Source: an uncultured Muribaculaceae bacterium
GTDB taxonomy: Bacteria; Bacteroidota; Bacteroidia; Bacteroidales; Muribaculaceae
Assembly: GCA_910584125.1 (NCBI GenBank)
Contig: CAJTXU010000028.1
Location: forward strand, 1 to 37,110
Reading direction: 5' to 3'
Length of the DNA stretch: 37,110 nt
Shown: piece after piece, positions 16,582 to 26,020 of the stretch
Position numbering within the stretch: position 1 is the stretch's first letter
Layout of the letters: every line of letters begins with the position of its first letter
Translations under genes and position numbers: made by a program
Notes under the pieces: model-generated
Seen by the model: the letters and a program-made list of their open reading frames with translations, nothing else
Told to the model about the DNA's origin: nothing
The model's database searches: none

Positions 16582-18207
16582 TCAGAACGGGACTGGGGAG
16601 TCGAAGGCGTAACAGCGGCCGTCGAGGGGGAAGGTGAACTCGAGGCGTGCGGCGTGAAGCATCAGCCGGGGGGCGCCTGTGGCTGATTTCGTGCCGTACA
16701 GGCGGTCGCCGGCTATCGGCATGCCGAGCCCGGAGGCGGAGGCTGCGTGCACTCGCAGCTGATGCGTGCGCCCGGTGAGCGGGCGGAACGTAACGCGGCT
16801 CATGCCGTCGGCGACGTCGGTGAATTCATAGTCGGTCACTGCAGGTTTGCCGTCTGTGAGGTCCACGCGTTGGCGGGGGCGGTCGAGCCAGTCGGGCGAA
16901 AGCGGCAGGTCTATCCTCCCGCATCGGGGCAGGCCGCGCGACTCATAATCGCCTTCGAGCAGTGCCTCGTAGGTCTTGCTGACGCACCGCGTCGCGAAGA
17001 GGCTCTGCATGGTCTTGAACGCAACCGGTCCGAACGTGGCGACGAGCAGCCCCGAAGTGTCCTGGTCGAGGCGGTGTGCCGTTTTCACCTGGCGGCCGGC
17101 GCCGTATCTGTTTTCAAGCCACCGCTGGACAGAAGGCGTCTTCCCCTTGCCGGGCACGGAGAGCATCCCGCTCGGTTTGGCGACCACGCAGAACCATTCG
17201 TTCTCAAACAATATCGTCGGTTCTGGGAGCGTGAGACCAGTCTCGGAATCGCGGCCCAGAGGCGGCTCGATGTCGAGTCCGCGGAGCATCCAGTCCAGTA
17301 CCGGCATGCACTTGCCACGGCAGGCCGGATAATGCGCGCCGTGAATCCTGACTTCGCCCCCGCGCGGCTGTCCGTGCCAGTATTCGGCCATGGCCACAGG
17401 GTGCCAACCGCGGACGAAAGCGGCCTGGAGCAGTTTGGGCGCGCAGCATTCGCCCGCCCCCGACGGAGGGACGCCCATTGGCGTGGCGGCGAAAATATCC
17501 GCCAGGCTCCGGCTCTCGCCCCGGGCGTTGAGGAGCGTGAAATTAGAGAAGAGCCATGCCTGCAGCTCCTCCGACTCGGTGCGCCTGCGCAGCTTCATCT
17601 CCTCAAGATGCGACCGGGCGTCGTCGAGGCGCCTTTCAATCGGCTCGAGCCAGGAGCGGAGCCTCTGGCGCAGCCTACGCAGCTCCGCCTTCTCATACTG
17701 GCTCCGGCGGACCATCTCGGCCAGTTCCGAGTCGCCGGCGAGTCCGGAGGCTCTTCTGAGGTCGCGCTGTCGCTTGGAAGCCAAACACTTCTCACGAAAT
17801 GCGACGACTTCAGCGTCGGGCCTCTCCTTCGCCTGCGCGTATTCGGAAGCGACGATGCCGAGTACGTCTCTTTCGAAACGTGCGATCTCCATATTCAGCG
17901 CGGATATACCGGCCTCCTTTGTCTTGAAATGCCCGTCGGGACGCAGGTAGTCGAACACCGGGCCGACGAATCCGTCGCGGATGAATCCGTCGTCGCCGAT
18001 CTGGCCCGAGAATGCGTAGAGCGTATGGCGCGTTCCCGTCTGGTCGACGGCGATGAGGACACCGAGCATCTTGCCGGCGTCGAGTTCGCGGCAGAAGGCG
18101 GCATCGTCGGGGCGTCCGCCGGCGCGGAGCTCGTCGATGCGGCCGAGCAGACGCCTGAAAGCCGCGTCGCATTCCGGGGCGGGAGTATAGTCGAAGGGAT
18201 TGTTCAT
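16582..18207 (-). CDS. RluA-family pseudouridine synthase with long N-terminal extension
   Basis: The protein has 541 residues. The C-terminal half (about 340-541) has the RluA hallmark HRLDQDTSGLLV with the catalytic Asp, preceded by PTILFENEWFCVVAKPSGML and followed by the R.HQLRVHAA motif. The N-terminal about 330 residues hold a domain with a helical, charged coiled-coil part (about 150-225); this extended architecture is found in Bacteroidetes RluA relatives. It isomerises uridine in RNA, probably rRNA or tRNA; the site is not evident. The ATG lies only 7 bases from the end of a MITE-like element, which therefore forms most of its 5' untranslated region. Confidence 0.88.
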   Translation of the reverse strand: MNNPFDYTPAPECDAAFRRLLGRIDELRAGGRPDDAAFCRELDAGKMLGVLIAVDQTGTRHTLYAFSGQIGDDGFIRDGFVGPVFDYLRPDGHFKTKEAGISALNMEIARFERDVLGIVASEYAQAKERPDAEVVAFREKCLASKRQRDLRRASGLAGDSELAEMVRRSQYEKAELRRLRQRLRSWLEPIERRLDDARSHLEEMKLRRRTESEELQAWLFSNFTLLNARGESRSLADIFAATPMGVPPSGAGECCAPKLLQAAFVRGWHPVAMAEYWHGQPRGGEVRIHGAHYPACRGKCMPVLDWMLRGLDIEPPLGRDSETGLTLPEPTILFENEWFCVVAKPSGMLSVPGKGKTPSVQRWLENRYGAGRQVKTAHRLDQDTSGLLVATFGPVAFKTMQSLFATRCVSKTYEALLEGDYESRGLPRCGRIDLPLSPDWLDRPRQRVDLTDGKPAVTDYEFTDVADGMSRVTFRPLTGRTHQLRVHAASASGLGMPIAGDRLYGTKSATGAPRLMLHAARLEFTFPLDGRCYAFDSPVPF

Positions 18208-18214
18208 CGATTAG

Positions 18215-18449
18215 ATAAGTAAGTGTTCAAATTAAACCGATAGTAAGTGATGATTTTAATCTTGCATATCATCTGCTCGCTCTTTTTGGCATCTTAGGCT
18301 TTGTCGTTCGGTCGCATAGCTCGCTATGCTCCCTCACTCCGCAGCCAATTGAAAATCGGCGAATGACCGCTGAACACAATAAGACATGAGCCAAATATGC
18401 TCAAAAATAGCTTCGCATCTGATATGCATTTAATTTGATCACTTACTTA
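18215..18449 (+). mobile_element. MITE-like element, copy 1
   Basis: 235 bp, 98% identical by eye to 18560-18794 (four substitutions seen), same orientation. The ends are inverted repeats, ATAAGTAAGTG(T/A)TCAAATTAAA against its complement, and a looser complementarity runs inward, so the whole element can fold into one long hairpin. An internal perfect palindrome GCATAGC-TC-GCTATGC lies near 18315. TA at each border fits a TA target duplication. It has no coding capacity. Confidence 0.75.
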
Positions 18450-18559
18450 TGCGTTATCCATCTGCAAAATTAATGGAAATTCCGGAAATTCGGGCGGAAT
18501 CATTACAGCGATTCTCCGTTTTTTGTTGATTAGATATATTTTTATTATATTTGCGAAAT
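18450..18559. promoter_or_regulatory. Divergent promoter block between two MITE-like copies
   Basis: 110 bp hold a plus-strand promoter, TTTG (18522-18525), 20-bp spacer, TATATTTG (18546-18553), predicted to start at about 18559, one base before copy 2. On the minus strand TAATTTTG (18472-18465) fits a -7 box but lacks a clear -33 element. They point to the FMN-binding gene and the pseudouridine synthase respectively, each with a MITE-like copy in between. Confidence 0.55.
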
Positions 18560-18794
18560 ATAAGTAAGTGTTCAAATGAAACCGATAGTAAGTGATGAAT
18601 TTAATCTTGCATATCATCTGCTCGCTCTTTTTGGCATCTTTGGCTTTGTCGTTCGGTCGCATAGCTCGCTATGCTCCCTCACTCCGCAGCCAATTGAAAA
18701 TCGGCGAATGACCGCTGAACACAATAAGACATGAGCCAAATATGCTCAAAAATAGCTTCGCATCTGATATGCATTTAATTTGACCACTTACTTA
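18560..18794 (+). mobile_element. MITE-like element, copy 2
   Basis: Second copy of the 235-bp element, 345 bp from the first in direct orientation. It begins where transcription from the 18546 promoter should begin and ends 25 bases before the ATG at 18820, so it is expected to be transcribed as the 5' leader of the FMN-binding gene. Confidence 0.75.
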
Positions 18795-18819
18795 ACCCGA
18801 ATAATTCTCGACCAACCAT

Positions 18820-19884
18820 ATGGGTAATAACAAGAACAATATCTGGATGCGGGCGGTCGCCTTCACGGCCGTGTTCCTGCTGCTGTGCTCGATGGCGCTC
18901 GTACAGGACGGGCGCCTGTTCGGCTGGCGTCCCGGTGTGAAGGCCTCGGCCGGGCCGCAGACCGTCACTGCCGTGGCCGGAGGTGAAATCATTAACACCA
19001 CCGTTTCCGGCAAGGACATCACCGGCTACGGCGGCCCCGTTCCGCTTGAGATATACGTCAGCGGAGGGCGCATAGACTCCATCCGCCCGCTGCCCAACAG
19101 CGAGACTCCGGGCTTCTTCGCCGAGATGGTGGCGGGAGGCCTGCTGCAGGCCTGGGACGGCCTGACTCTTGAAGAAGCCGCCCGGCTCGACGTGGACGCC
19201 GTGAGCGGGGCCACGTATTCGTCGCGTGCCGTCATAGGCAACGTACGCGCCGGAGTCTCGGCGGCGCTCGACCGCAAACCGGCGGCGCAGCGCAGCGTCG
19301 CTACAGGAGCCGCCGGCATCGCCGCCCTCGTCGTGCTTCTTGTCGGGGCCGTGCTGCCCCTATTCGTGCATTCGCCGCGCTACAGGCTCGTCCAGCAGCT
19401 CGCCAATGTCGGCGTGCTCGGCTTCTGGGCCGGGACATTCGTCGACTATGCCATGATGCTCAACTTCTTCGCCAACGGCGTGACGATGACGCTTGCCTCG
19501 CTCACCGCGCTGCTGCTCATGGTGGTCGCACTGATCTATCCCCTCGCCGGCCGCGGCACCCACTACTGCAACTGGATATGCCCCTACGGCTCGCTGCAGG
19601 AACTCGCCGGGCGGCTGTCGCGCCGCAAGCTCAAGCTCTCGCCGACGGCCGTCGTATGGCTCGACCGCACGCGTCAGGCGCTCTGGATCGTTCTGATAGC
19701 GCTCCTTTTCGCCGGATGGGGAGCGTCATGGGTCGACTACGAACTCTTCACCGCCTTCATAGTCAGGAGCGCGTCGTGGGTGATGATAGGCGTCGGGGTC
19801 GCCTTCATCGTGCTCTCGGTCTTCATATCCCGCCCATTCTGCCGCTTCGTATGCCCCACCGGAAGTCTTCTCAAGGAAATATAA
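18820..19884 (+). CDS. Membrane FMN-binding / 4Fe-4S protein (NosR/NapH-like fusion)
   Basis: The protein has 354 residues: an N-terminal transmembrane helix (about 10-28), then an extracytoplasmic FMN-binding domain ending in DAVSGATYSS (126-135), where Thr132 fits the ApbE flavinylation site. Four to five transmembrane helices follow (about 165-182, 195-215, 222-242, 285-302, 318-337). Two Fer4_5-type motifs, CNWICPYGSLQE (from Cys250) and CRFVCPTGSLLK (from Cys341), flank the last helices. This architecture moves electrons across the membrane to covalent FMN. The exported nitroreductase gene starts 7 bases downstream and is a likely electron acceptor. No ApbE gene is in the window. Confidence 0.85.
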   Translation: MGNNKNNIWMRAVAFTAVFLLLCSMALVQDGRLFGWRPGVKASAGPQTVTAVAGGEIINTTVSGKDITGYGGPVPLEIYVSGGRIDSIRPLPNSETPGFFAEMVAGGLLQAWDGLTLEEAARLDVDAVSGATYSSRAVIGNVRAGVSAALDRKPAAQRSVATGAAGIAALVVLLVGAVLPLFVHSPRYRLVQQLANVGVLGFWAGTFVDYAMMLNFFANGVTMTLASLTALLLMVVALIYPLAGRGTHYCNWICPYGSLQELAGRLSRRKLKLSPTAVVWLDRTRQALWIVLIALLFAGWGASWVDYELFTAFIVRSASWVMIGVGVAFIVLSVFISRPFCRFVCPTGSLLKEI

Positions 19885-19891
19885 CAAAGCA

Positions 19892-20536
19892 ATGAAAAAG
19901 AACATATTGATAATCGTGCTCGCCGTCGCGCTCTGCGCCGTCGGCGTGAGAATGGCGTATGATCGCAACGCCGCCGAGTCGGGAGGCGACACGGCCGGTG
20001 ACGGTTCGGCCGACGCCCTGGAATGCATCATGACGCGCTACAGCCTGCGTGCGTATTCGTCGCGTCCGGTCGCGGACAGCATCGTCGAGAAGATACTCCG
20101 CGCCGGTATGGCGGCCCCCACGGCCATGCGTATGCAGCCCTGGGAGATGGTGGTGGTCACCGAGCAGCCGCTCAAGGACTCGATCGCGGCCGTGTCGAAG
20201 GGCACGGCTATGATCAAGGACGCGCCGCTGGTGGTGGCCGTATGCGGCAACACCAACCGCTTCATCGAGGGTGAGTCGGCCGCCGGCGGCGGATTCTGGA
20301 TCGAGGACTGTTCGGCCGCCGCCGAGAACATTCTGCTCGCCGCCCACGCGCTCGGACTGGGCGGTGTGTGGTGCGGCGTGTATCCCGTCGACGAACGCGT
20401 GGAGCACATGAGGCGCATACTCAACCTGCCCGACACGATAGTGCCCTTCAATGTCATGGCCATAGGATATCCCGAGGCGGCGGGCGCGCCCAAGGACAAG
20501 TGGAATCCCTCGCGGGTGCATTACAACAGGTTCTGA
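19892..20536 (+). CDS. Exported nitroreductase-family flavoprotein
   Basis: The protein has 214 residues. An N-terminal signal anchor (MKKNILIIVLAVALCAVGV) is unusual for a family that is mostly cytoplasmic. Nitroreductase FMN-binding motifs follow: TRYSLRAYSSRPV (about 48-60), AAPTAMRMQPWEMVVV (about 73-88) and LGLGGVWCGVYP (about 152-163). The neighbouring FMN-binding/Fe-S membrane protein could supply electrons from the quinone pool, so the pair may be an extracytoplasmic reductase for an unknown substrate (nitro compound, quinone or iodotyrosine-like halide). The substrate is not determinable from sequence. Confidence 0.85.
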   Translation: MKKNILIIVLAVALCAVGVRMAYDRNAAESGGDTAGDGSADALECIMTRYSLRAYSSRPVADSIVEKILRAGMAAPTAMRMQPWEMVVVTEQPLKDSIAAVSKGTAMIKDAPLVVAVCGNTNRFIEGESAAGGGFWIEDCSAAAENILLAAHALGLGGVWCGVYPVDERVEHMRRILNLPDTIVPFNVMAIGYPEAAGAPKDKWNPSRVHYNRF

Positions 20537-20539
20537 GCA

Positions 20540-21919
20540 TTGTTCCATATCAGACTCGCACGACACCGCCACGTCGACATGCTCCACGGCCCGCTGGCGG
20601 GCAAGATATTCGCCTTCTCGCTGCCACTGGTGGCGAGCGGCGTGCTGCAGCAGTCGTTCAACGCCGTCGATGTGGCGGTGGTGGGGCGATACGCCACCAC
20701 GCAGGCCATAGCGGGCGTCGGCAGCAACGGCCCGATCATCAGCATCCTGGTGAACCTCTTCCTGGGCATAGCGGTCGGTGCGAACGCCGTGATCGCCAAC
20801 TGCCTCGGGGCGAAAGACGACGATGCCGTGCGCCGGTCGGTCTCGACGGTGGCGGTGGTCACGGTGGTGTCGGGGCTCGTGCTCACGGCGCTCGGCTACA
20901 TACTGGCCCGGCCGATCCTGGAGGCCATGAGCGCGCCGGCCGACGTGATCGACCTCGCCGAGGCATATCTGAAGATTTACTTCCTGGGTATGCCCTTCAT
21001 GATGGTCTACAACTTCGGCTCGGCCATAATGAGGAGCGTCGGCGACACCGCCAAGCCGTTCTGGTCGCTGTTGATAGCCACGATATGCAACCTCGCTCTC
21101 GACGTCACGTTCATCTCGATGTTCCGTTCGGGCGTCGAGGCTGTGGCGTGGGCCACCGTTCTGAGCAACGGCATAAACGCCGCGCTGATGGTGGGGTTTC
21201 TGATGCATGAGAAGGAACCCGTCAGGCTTCGGATGACCCACTGGCGCGTGTCGCGGCGATATCTGGGCCGGATGCTGCGCGTCGGCGTTCCGGCCGGGCT
21301 GCAGGGGATGGTGTTCTCGATGTCGAACATCTTCATACAGTCGGCCATCAACGGCTTCGGCTCGGCGGCCGTGGCCGGTTCGGCGGCCGCTCTGACGTTC
21401 GAATGCTACTGCTACTATATCGTGACGGCGTTCTGCGCGGCGACGATCGCCTTCTCGGGCCAGAACTACGGTGCCGGCCAGTATGATCGGTGCCGGCGGA
21501 CGTTCGGCATATGCATGCTCTACAGCGTCGTGCTGTGCGGAGTGTGCAACCTGCTGATAGCATGGCGTCAGGAGGCATGCGTGAGCATATACACCACAGA
21601 TCCGGAGGCGATGCGCTACGCCTTCACGCGCATCCGCACGGTGCTTGTGTTCCAGAGCATGGCGAGCTCGTATGAGATAGCCGGGGCCTACATGCGGTCG
21701 TTCGGCTGGTCGGTGCTTCCGATGGTGCTCACCATCTTCGGCACGTGCGTGCTGCGGTTGGGCTGGGTGGCCGTGTTCGCCCGCGTGGAAGACACGTTCC
21801 GCAATCTTCTGCTGATATATCCCGTCAGCTGGGGCATAACGGGCGTGCTGGTGCTCACGGCGGCGGCCGTCGTTTCGCGCAGGGTGTTCCGCCGCGCTCC
21901 CGGCGCGACGGCGACCTGA
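20540..21919 (+). CDS. MATE-family efflux transporter
   Basis: 459 residues from a TTG at 20540, 3 bases after the nitroreductase stop; an in-frame ATG at 20579 gives 446 residues. The longer form (..RHRHVDMLHGPLAGKIFAFS) matches the usual MATE N-terminus, where ..VDMLHGPL precedes the first helix, so TTG is plausible. About 12 hydrophobic helices and the MATE-type LPLVASGVLQQSFNAVDVAV start are visible. It exports cationic or xenobiotic compounds by Na+ or H+ antiport. The tight spacing suggests co-transcription with the flavoprotein pair. Confidence 0.88.
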   Translation: MFHIRLARHRHVDMLHGPLAGKIFAFSLPLVASGVLQQSFNAVDVAVVGRYATTQAIAGVGSNGPIISILVNLFLGIAVGANAVIANCLGAKDDDAVRRSVSTVAVVTVVSGLVLTALGYILARPILEAMSAPADVIDLAEAYLKIYFLGMPFMMVYNFGSAIMRSVGDTAKPFWSLLIATICNLALDVTFISMFRSGVEAVAWATVLSNGINAALMVGFLMHEKEPVRLRMTHWRVSRRYLGRMLRVGVPAGLQGMVFSMSNIFIQSAINGFGSAAVAGSAAALTFECYCYYIVTAFCAATIAFSGQNYGAGQYDRCRRTFGICMLYSVVLCGVCNLLIAWRQEACVSIYTTDPEAMRYAFTRIRTVLVFQSMASSYEIAGAYMRSFGWSVLPMVLTIFGTCVLRLGWVAVFARVEDTFRNLLLIYPVSWGITGVLVLTAAAVVSRRVFRRAPGATAT

Positions 21920-22029
21920 CGGCGGCGCGTGGGGCGGAATATCAAATGCTCCGCTCGGGCGTTATATCTTTACAGCACGGCCTGCCGTGGGCCTGGAACA
22001 AATCATGTTAAACCGAAAAACAGAAGGAA

Positions 22030-22902
22030 ATGAGACTTAACGGACGACGCAACAGCAACAATGTGGTCGACAAGCGCGGGCTGTCGGGCAAGGCCGTCGG
22101 CATCGGCGGCGGCATAGTGGGATTTATTATCGCGGCGGTGATCACGCTTCTGTCGGGAGGCGACCTGTCGCAGGTGGCCGGCAACGCGATCGGAGCGCTG
22201 AGCGGCGGCGGAGAGACGCAGCAGGCCGCGCGCCAGCCCGACGCCGAGGAGCAGCAGCTCTACGACCTCGCCTCGAAGGTGCTGGCCGGGACCGAGGACG
22301 TCTGGACCGATATCTTCAAGCAAAAGGGGTGGGGCGAGTACCGGCCGCCGAAGATGGTGATCTATTCGGGCTCGGTGCAGACCGGCTGCGGCCAGGGCAA
22401 CGCCCAGGTGGGGCCGTTCTATTGCTCGGCCGACCAGACCGTCTATCTCGACCTCGACTTCTTCAAGACGATGCAGCGGCAGATAGGAGCCTCGGGCGAC
22501 TTCTGCTATGCCTACGTCATAGCCCATGAGGTTGGCCACCACGTGCAGTATCTGCTCGGCACGCTCGACGACGCCCACTCGCGCATGGCGCAGGTGTCGG
22601 AGCGCGAGGCCAACCAGATCAGCGTGCGGCTCGAGCTGCAGGCCGACTATTACGCCGGCGTGTGGGGACACAACGACAACCGCATGTTCAATTCGATAGA
22701 ACCGGGCGACGTGGAGGAGGCCGTCAACGCGGCCTCGAAGATCGGCGACGACTACCTGCAGAAGAAGGCCTACGGGCGCGAGATGCCCGAGTCGTTCAAC
22801 CACGGGCGCTCCGAATGGCGTGTGCGCTGGTTGACGCGCGGCCTCGAATGGGGCGACCCGTCGCGCGGCGACACCTTCTCGATTCCCTATTCCTCTCTCT
22901 GA
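22030..22902 (+). CDS. Neutral zinc metallopeptidase (YpfJ/PF04228 type)
   Basis: The protein has 290 residues. It begins with a short basic segment and a transmembrane helix (about 22-42), then a disordered Gly/Gln-rich stretch and a peptidase domain. HEVGHHVQ at 166-173 supplies the zinc ligands and catalytic Glu, and the conserved YCSADQTVYLDLDFF precedes it. The family is of unknown physiological substrate. It is followed after 32 bases by the AddB-like gene in the same direction. Confidence 0.88.
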   Translation: MRLNGRRNSNNVVDKRGLSGKAVGIGGGIVGFIIAAVITLLSGGDLSQVAGNAIGALSGGGETQQAARQPDAEEQQLYDLASKVLAGTEDVWTDIFKQKGWGEYRPPKMVIYSGSVQTGCGQGNAQVGPFYCSADQTVYLDLDFFKTMQRQIGASGDFCYAYVIAHEVGHHVQYLLGTLDDAHSRMAQVSEREANQISVRLELQADYYAGVWGHNDNRMFNSIEPGDVEEAVNAASKIGDDYLQKKAYGREMPESFNHGRSEWRVRWLTRGLEWGDPSRGDTFSIPYSSL

Positions 22903-22934
22903 CAATCCACGACACTCTCTTCCTGACCTGACAT

Positions 22935-25900
22935 ATGAAGCAGCAAGACAACGCCGACGACAGGGGTGGCCGCCTGTCGTTTCTCGAATCCGTGGCCCGC
23001 GCCTACACATCCCGCTACGACGAGATGTCGGAATTCTGTTTCCTCTTCCCCAACAAGCGGAGCGGAACCTTCTTCCTCAAGAAACTCTCGGAGAATCTCG
23101 GCGAGCGGGCGATGCTCGCGCCCGAGACGCTCGACATAGCGACGTTCATGGCCCGGGTGTCGGGCCGCGAGGTCGTGCCGCGCATCGACGTGATATTCAG
23201 GCTCTATAAGGTGTATTGCTCGCTCTTGGGGCGCGTCGACAGCCTGCGCACGGAGGCCGACCTGCTCGACTTCGACCGCTTCGCCCCCTGGGCCGAGGTG
23301 CTCGTGGCCGACTTCAGCGAGGTCGACCAGTATGACGCCGACGCCGCGGCTCTCTTCAAGAACGTTCGCGACTTCCGCAGCATCGCCACCAACTTCCTCA
23401 ACGACGAGCAGCTTGACATAATAGAGCGCTATTTCGGCTACCGTCCGCAGGCCGCCGACGTCGAGGGATTCTGGCGCAGCGTCGGGCCGGAGGAGGACAT
23501 GTCGAAGGTCCGCGAGAAATTCGTCGAGCTGTGGAAGCTGCTGCCCGAACTCTACGACGGGCTTCTCGCCAACCTCTCCGCCGACGGGCTGATATTGCCA
23601 GGCACGGCGTTCCGAGAGGCCCTGCGCCGCGTCGAGGCCGAGGGCGCGGAGGCGTTGCCGTGGAAGAAAGTCGTGGCCGTCGGCTTCAACATGCTTTCCA
23701 CCACCGAGGCCGAGCTCTTCGCCCAGATGCGCGACGCTGAGGGGGAGGATGGCGGACCGTACGCCGACTTCTTCTGGGACGCGACGGGGCCGGTGCTGGG
23801 TGCCGCGACGGGCGGCTCCGCGGCCCGCGCCATGAGACGCAACATCCGCAATTTCCCGGCACCCGAGTGGGCGTTGCCGTTCCTGGCCATGAGCGACGTG
23901 AAGGGGGTGCCCGGCCATATAACGATAGCCGCCGCGCCCTCCAACTCGGCGCAGGTCAAGGTGGCCGCCGAGGTCGTGTCGGGATGGATCGACACGGTCG
24001 ACCCCACCAAGATCCGCGACGCCCGCACGGCCGTCGTGATACCCGACGAGAACCTGCTGATGCCACTGCTGCACTCGCTGCCCGACGGACTGAAGGCCGT
24101 GAACCTCACGATGGGCTACTCGATGCGCTACACGTCGGTGGCCTCGTTCGTGTTCCACCTGCGGCGTCTGCAGACGCGCCGCCGCAAGTCGGGCGGGCGC
24201 GCGGCGTTCTATCACGAGGACCTGCGACTCTTTCTGGCGCATCCGCTGGTGCATGTGGTGACGGGCAGCGACAAGGCCAACGAACTGTATGGCGACATTG
24301 CCGCGAGCCACATGATGACTGTCCCGCTCGACTGGATCGCAGAGCGGTCGTCGCGTCTCGCCGCGATGCTGGAGCCCGTGGCGCGTGACGCGGGCGTCGG
24401 TCAGGCCATAGCCTATATCGACGGCGTGCTCGCCATGGTGGACCGCGCGCTCGGCGAGCGCCATGAGGGGCTGCGCACCGTCAACAGCCGCATCGAGCGT
24501 TCGCAGGTGGCCCTATACCGCGTGGCCCTGGCGCGTCTCGAGCACACGGTGGCGGTCCACGGCATCGAGATGAGCCTCATGAGCGTGTTCCATCTCGTCG
24601 ACCGGCTGCTGGCCGGCGAGAAGGTGACGTTCGAGGGCGAGCCGCTTGAGGGCCTGCAGGTGATGGGTCTGCTCGAGACGCGTGCGCTCGACTTCGACCA
24701 TCTCGTCGTGCTCTCGATGAACGACAAGATCATGCCGCGACGCGGCCGGAAACGCACGTTCATACCCGACTCGCTCAGGCGCGGCTACGGTCTCCCCACG
24801 GCGTCGCGCGGCGAGGACCTCTATTCCTATTATTTCTACAGGCTGATATCGCGTGCCCGCGACGTCACGCTCATCTACGACGCCCGTGCTGGCGAGGGTA
24901 TGCGCAGCGGCGGCAAGTCGCGCTATCTGATGCAGCTCGAGATGCTCTATGCGCCGGGCGAGGTCGAGAGGCAGAACTTCACGTTCGCGCTCAATTCCCA
25001 GGCCACGGAGGTGGGATGCGTCGAGAAGACTCCGGCGGTGATGGGAAAACTCGCGGCATTCCTCTCAGCCGATAAGGAAACGGGCCGCAACCTCTCGGCG
25101 TCGGCGCTGATGAATTACTGCGCGTGCCAGCTGCTGTTCTATTTCAAGAACGTGGCGCGGATCAGCGACGACGACGAACCGGGCAACTATATCGACCCCA
25201 TAACGCAGGGCAACATCGTTCATGGCGCAATGCTCGACCTCTATTTCCCGGCTGATCTCCAACGCCGATATCTCAAGGCCGGCGAGAGAATTACGTATAC
25301 GAGCAAGGATTTCGATAGGATGCTCTCGAACCGTGAGGCGATCTATCGGGTTGTCGCGCGCGCGGTCAACAGGGAGCATTTTCATCTCGGCGCGGAGGAT
25401 CTCGACCGTCCGCTCACGGGGTCGGTGAAGATTGTCGCCGACCGTCTCGCCGCGCAGGTAGCCGATGTGGTCGCTTACGACCGCGACATAGCGCCGGTGA
25501 CCCTGCTTGGGGGGGAGATGACGGCCGTGACGCGCTGGAAGGTCGGCGACGCGCCCGAGGTCAACATACGCTATGCCTTCGACCGCGTCGACATCGTCGG
25601 CGGCCGGGTGAGAGTGGTCGACTACAAGACGGGCAGCGCGCATGTCGCGGCCAAGACCTTCGACGACATATTCAACGGCAACGTGGATGCGAAATACATG
25701 ATCCAGCTTCTTGTCTACGGCAGACTGCTCGAGCAGCGCATGGCGCAGGAGGGGGATAACTGCGGACAGGATGGAATCGGCATGGAGATCTACGACGTCA
25801 ACATCATCGGCAGCCAGGGGGCGGTGACGCCCAAGTTGGAGAGCAGGAATGTGCTGGCCCACCGCGACCTCGACCCGGAGTTCGAAGGGCGCCTCTCGGA

Positions 25901-26003
25901 GATGCTCGCCGAGCTCTTCGACCCGGCGCATCCCTTCCGGGGCGCCGCCGACGAGTCCGCCTGCACCTACTGCCGCCTCAAGTCTCTCTGCGGCCGGGAG
26001 TGA
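22935..26003 (+). CDS. AddB-like PD-(D/E)XK nuclease/helicase-related protein
   Basis: The protein has 1,022 residues. The N-terminus (FLFPNKRSGTFFLKKLSENL) resembles the inactivated helicase part of AddB. The C-terminal nuclease domain has RVRVVDYKTGSAH (about residue 890), the PD-(D/E)XK core. The Cys pair in MNYCACQLLFYF (about 725) plus CTYCRLKSLC at the end fit the iron-sulfur staple of AddB. It would act with AddA in double-strand break repair; no addA gene lies in the window. It converges on pth with only 17 bases between stop codons. Confidence 0.8.
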   Translation: MKQQDNADDRGGRLSFLESVARAYTSRYDEMSEFCFLFPNKRSGTFFLKKLSENLGERAMLAPETLDIATFMARVSGREVVPRIDVIFRLYKVYCSLLGRVDSLRTEADLLDFDRFAPWAEVLVADFSEVDQYDADAAALFKNVRDFRSIATNFLNDEQLDIIERYFGYRPQAADVEGFWRSVGPEEDMSKVREKFVELWKLLPELYDGLLANLSADGLILPGTAFREALRRVEAEGAEALPWKKVVAVGFNMLSTTEAELFAQMRDAEGEDGGPYADFFWDATGPVLGAATGGSAARAMRRNIRNFPAPEWALPFLAMSDVKGVPGHITIAAAPSNSAQVKVAAEVVSGWIDTVDPTKIRDARTAVVIPDENLLMPLLHSLPDGLKAVNLTMGYSMRYTSVASFVFHLRRLQTRRRKSGGRAAFYHEDLRLFLAHPLVHVVTGSDKANELYGDIAASHMMTVPLDWIAERSSRLAAMLEPVARDAGVGQAIAYIDGVLAMVDRALGERHEGLRTVNSRIERSQVALYRVALARLEHTVAVHGIEMSLMSVFHLVDRLLAGEKVTFEGEPLEGLQVMGLLETRALDFDHLVVLSMNDKIMPRRGRKRTFIPDSLRRGYGLPTASRGEDLYSYYFYRLISRARDVTLIYDARAGEGMRSGGKSRYLMQLEMLYAPGEVERQNFTFALNSQATEVGCVEKTPAVMGKLAAFLSADKETGRNLSASALMNYCACQLLFYFKNVARISDDDEPGNYIDPITQGNIVHGAMLDLYFPADLQRRYLKAGERITYTSKDFDRMLSNREAIYRVVARAVNREHFHLGAEDLDRPLTGSVKIVADRLAAQVADVVAYDRDIAPVTLLGGEMTAVTRWKVGDAPEVNIRYAFDRVDIVGGRVRVVDYKTGSAHVAAKTFDDIFNGNVDAKYMIQLLVYGRLLEQRMAQEGDNCGQDGIGMEIYDVNIIGSQGAVTPKLESRNVLAHRDLDPEFEGRLSEMLAELFDPAHPFRGAADESACTYCRLKSLCGRE

Positions 26004-26020
26004 CAGAAAAGACCTGAGAC

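Noticed and set aside
16747..18222. 491-aa plus-strand frame over the pseudouridine synthase
   Set aside because: Antisense shadow of a gene with the HRLD motif intact.
19871..21241. 456-aa minus-strand frame over the nitroreductase and MATE genes
   Set aside because: His/Arg/Gly-rich shadow composition with no family motifs; the plus-strand genes are clear.
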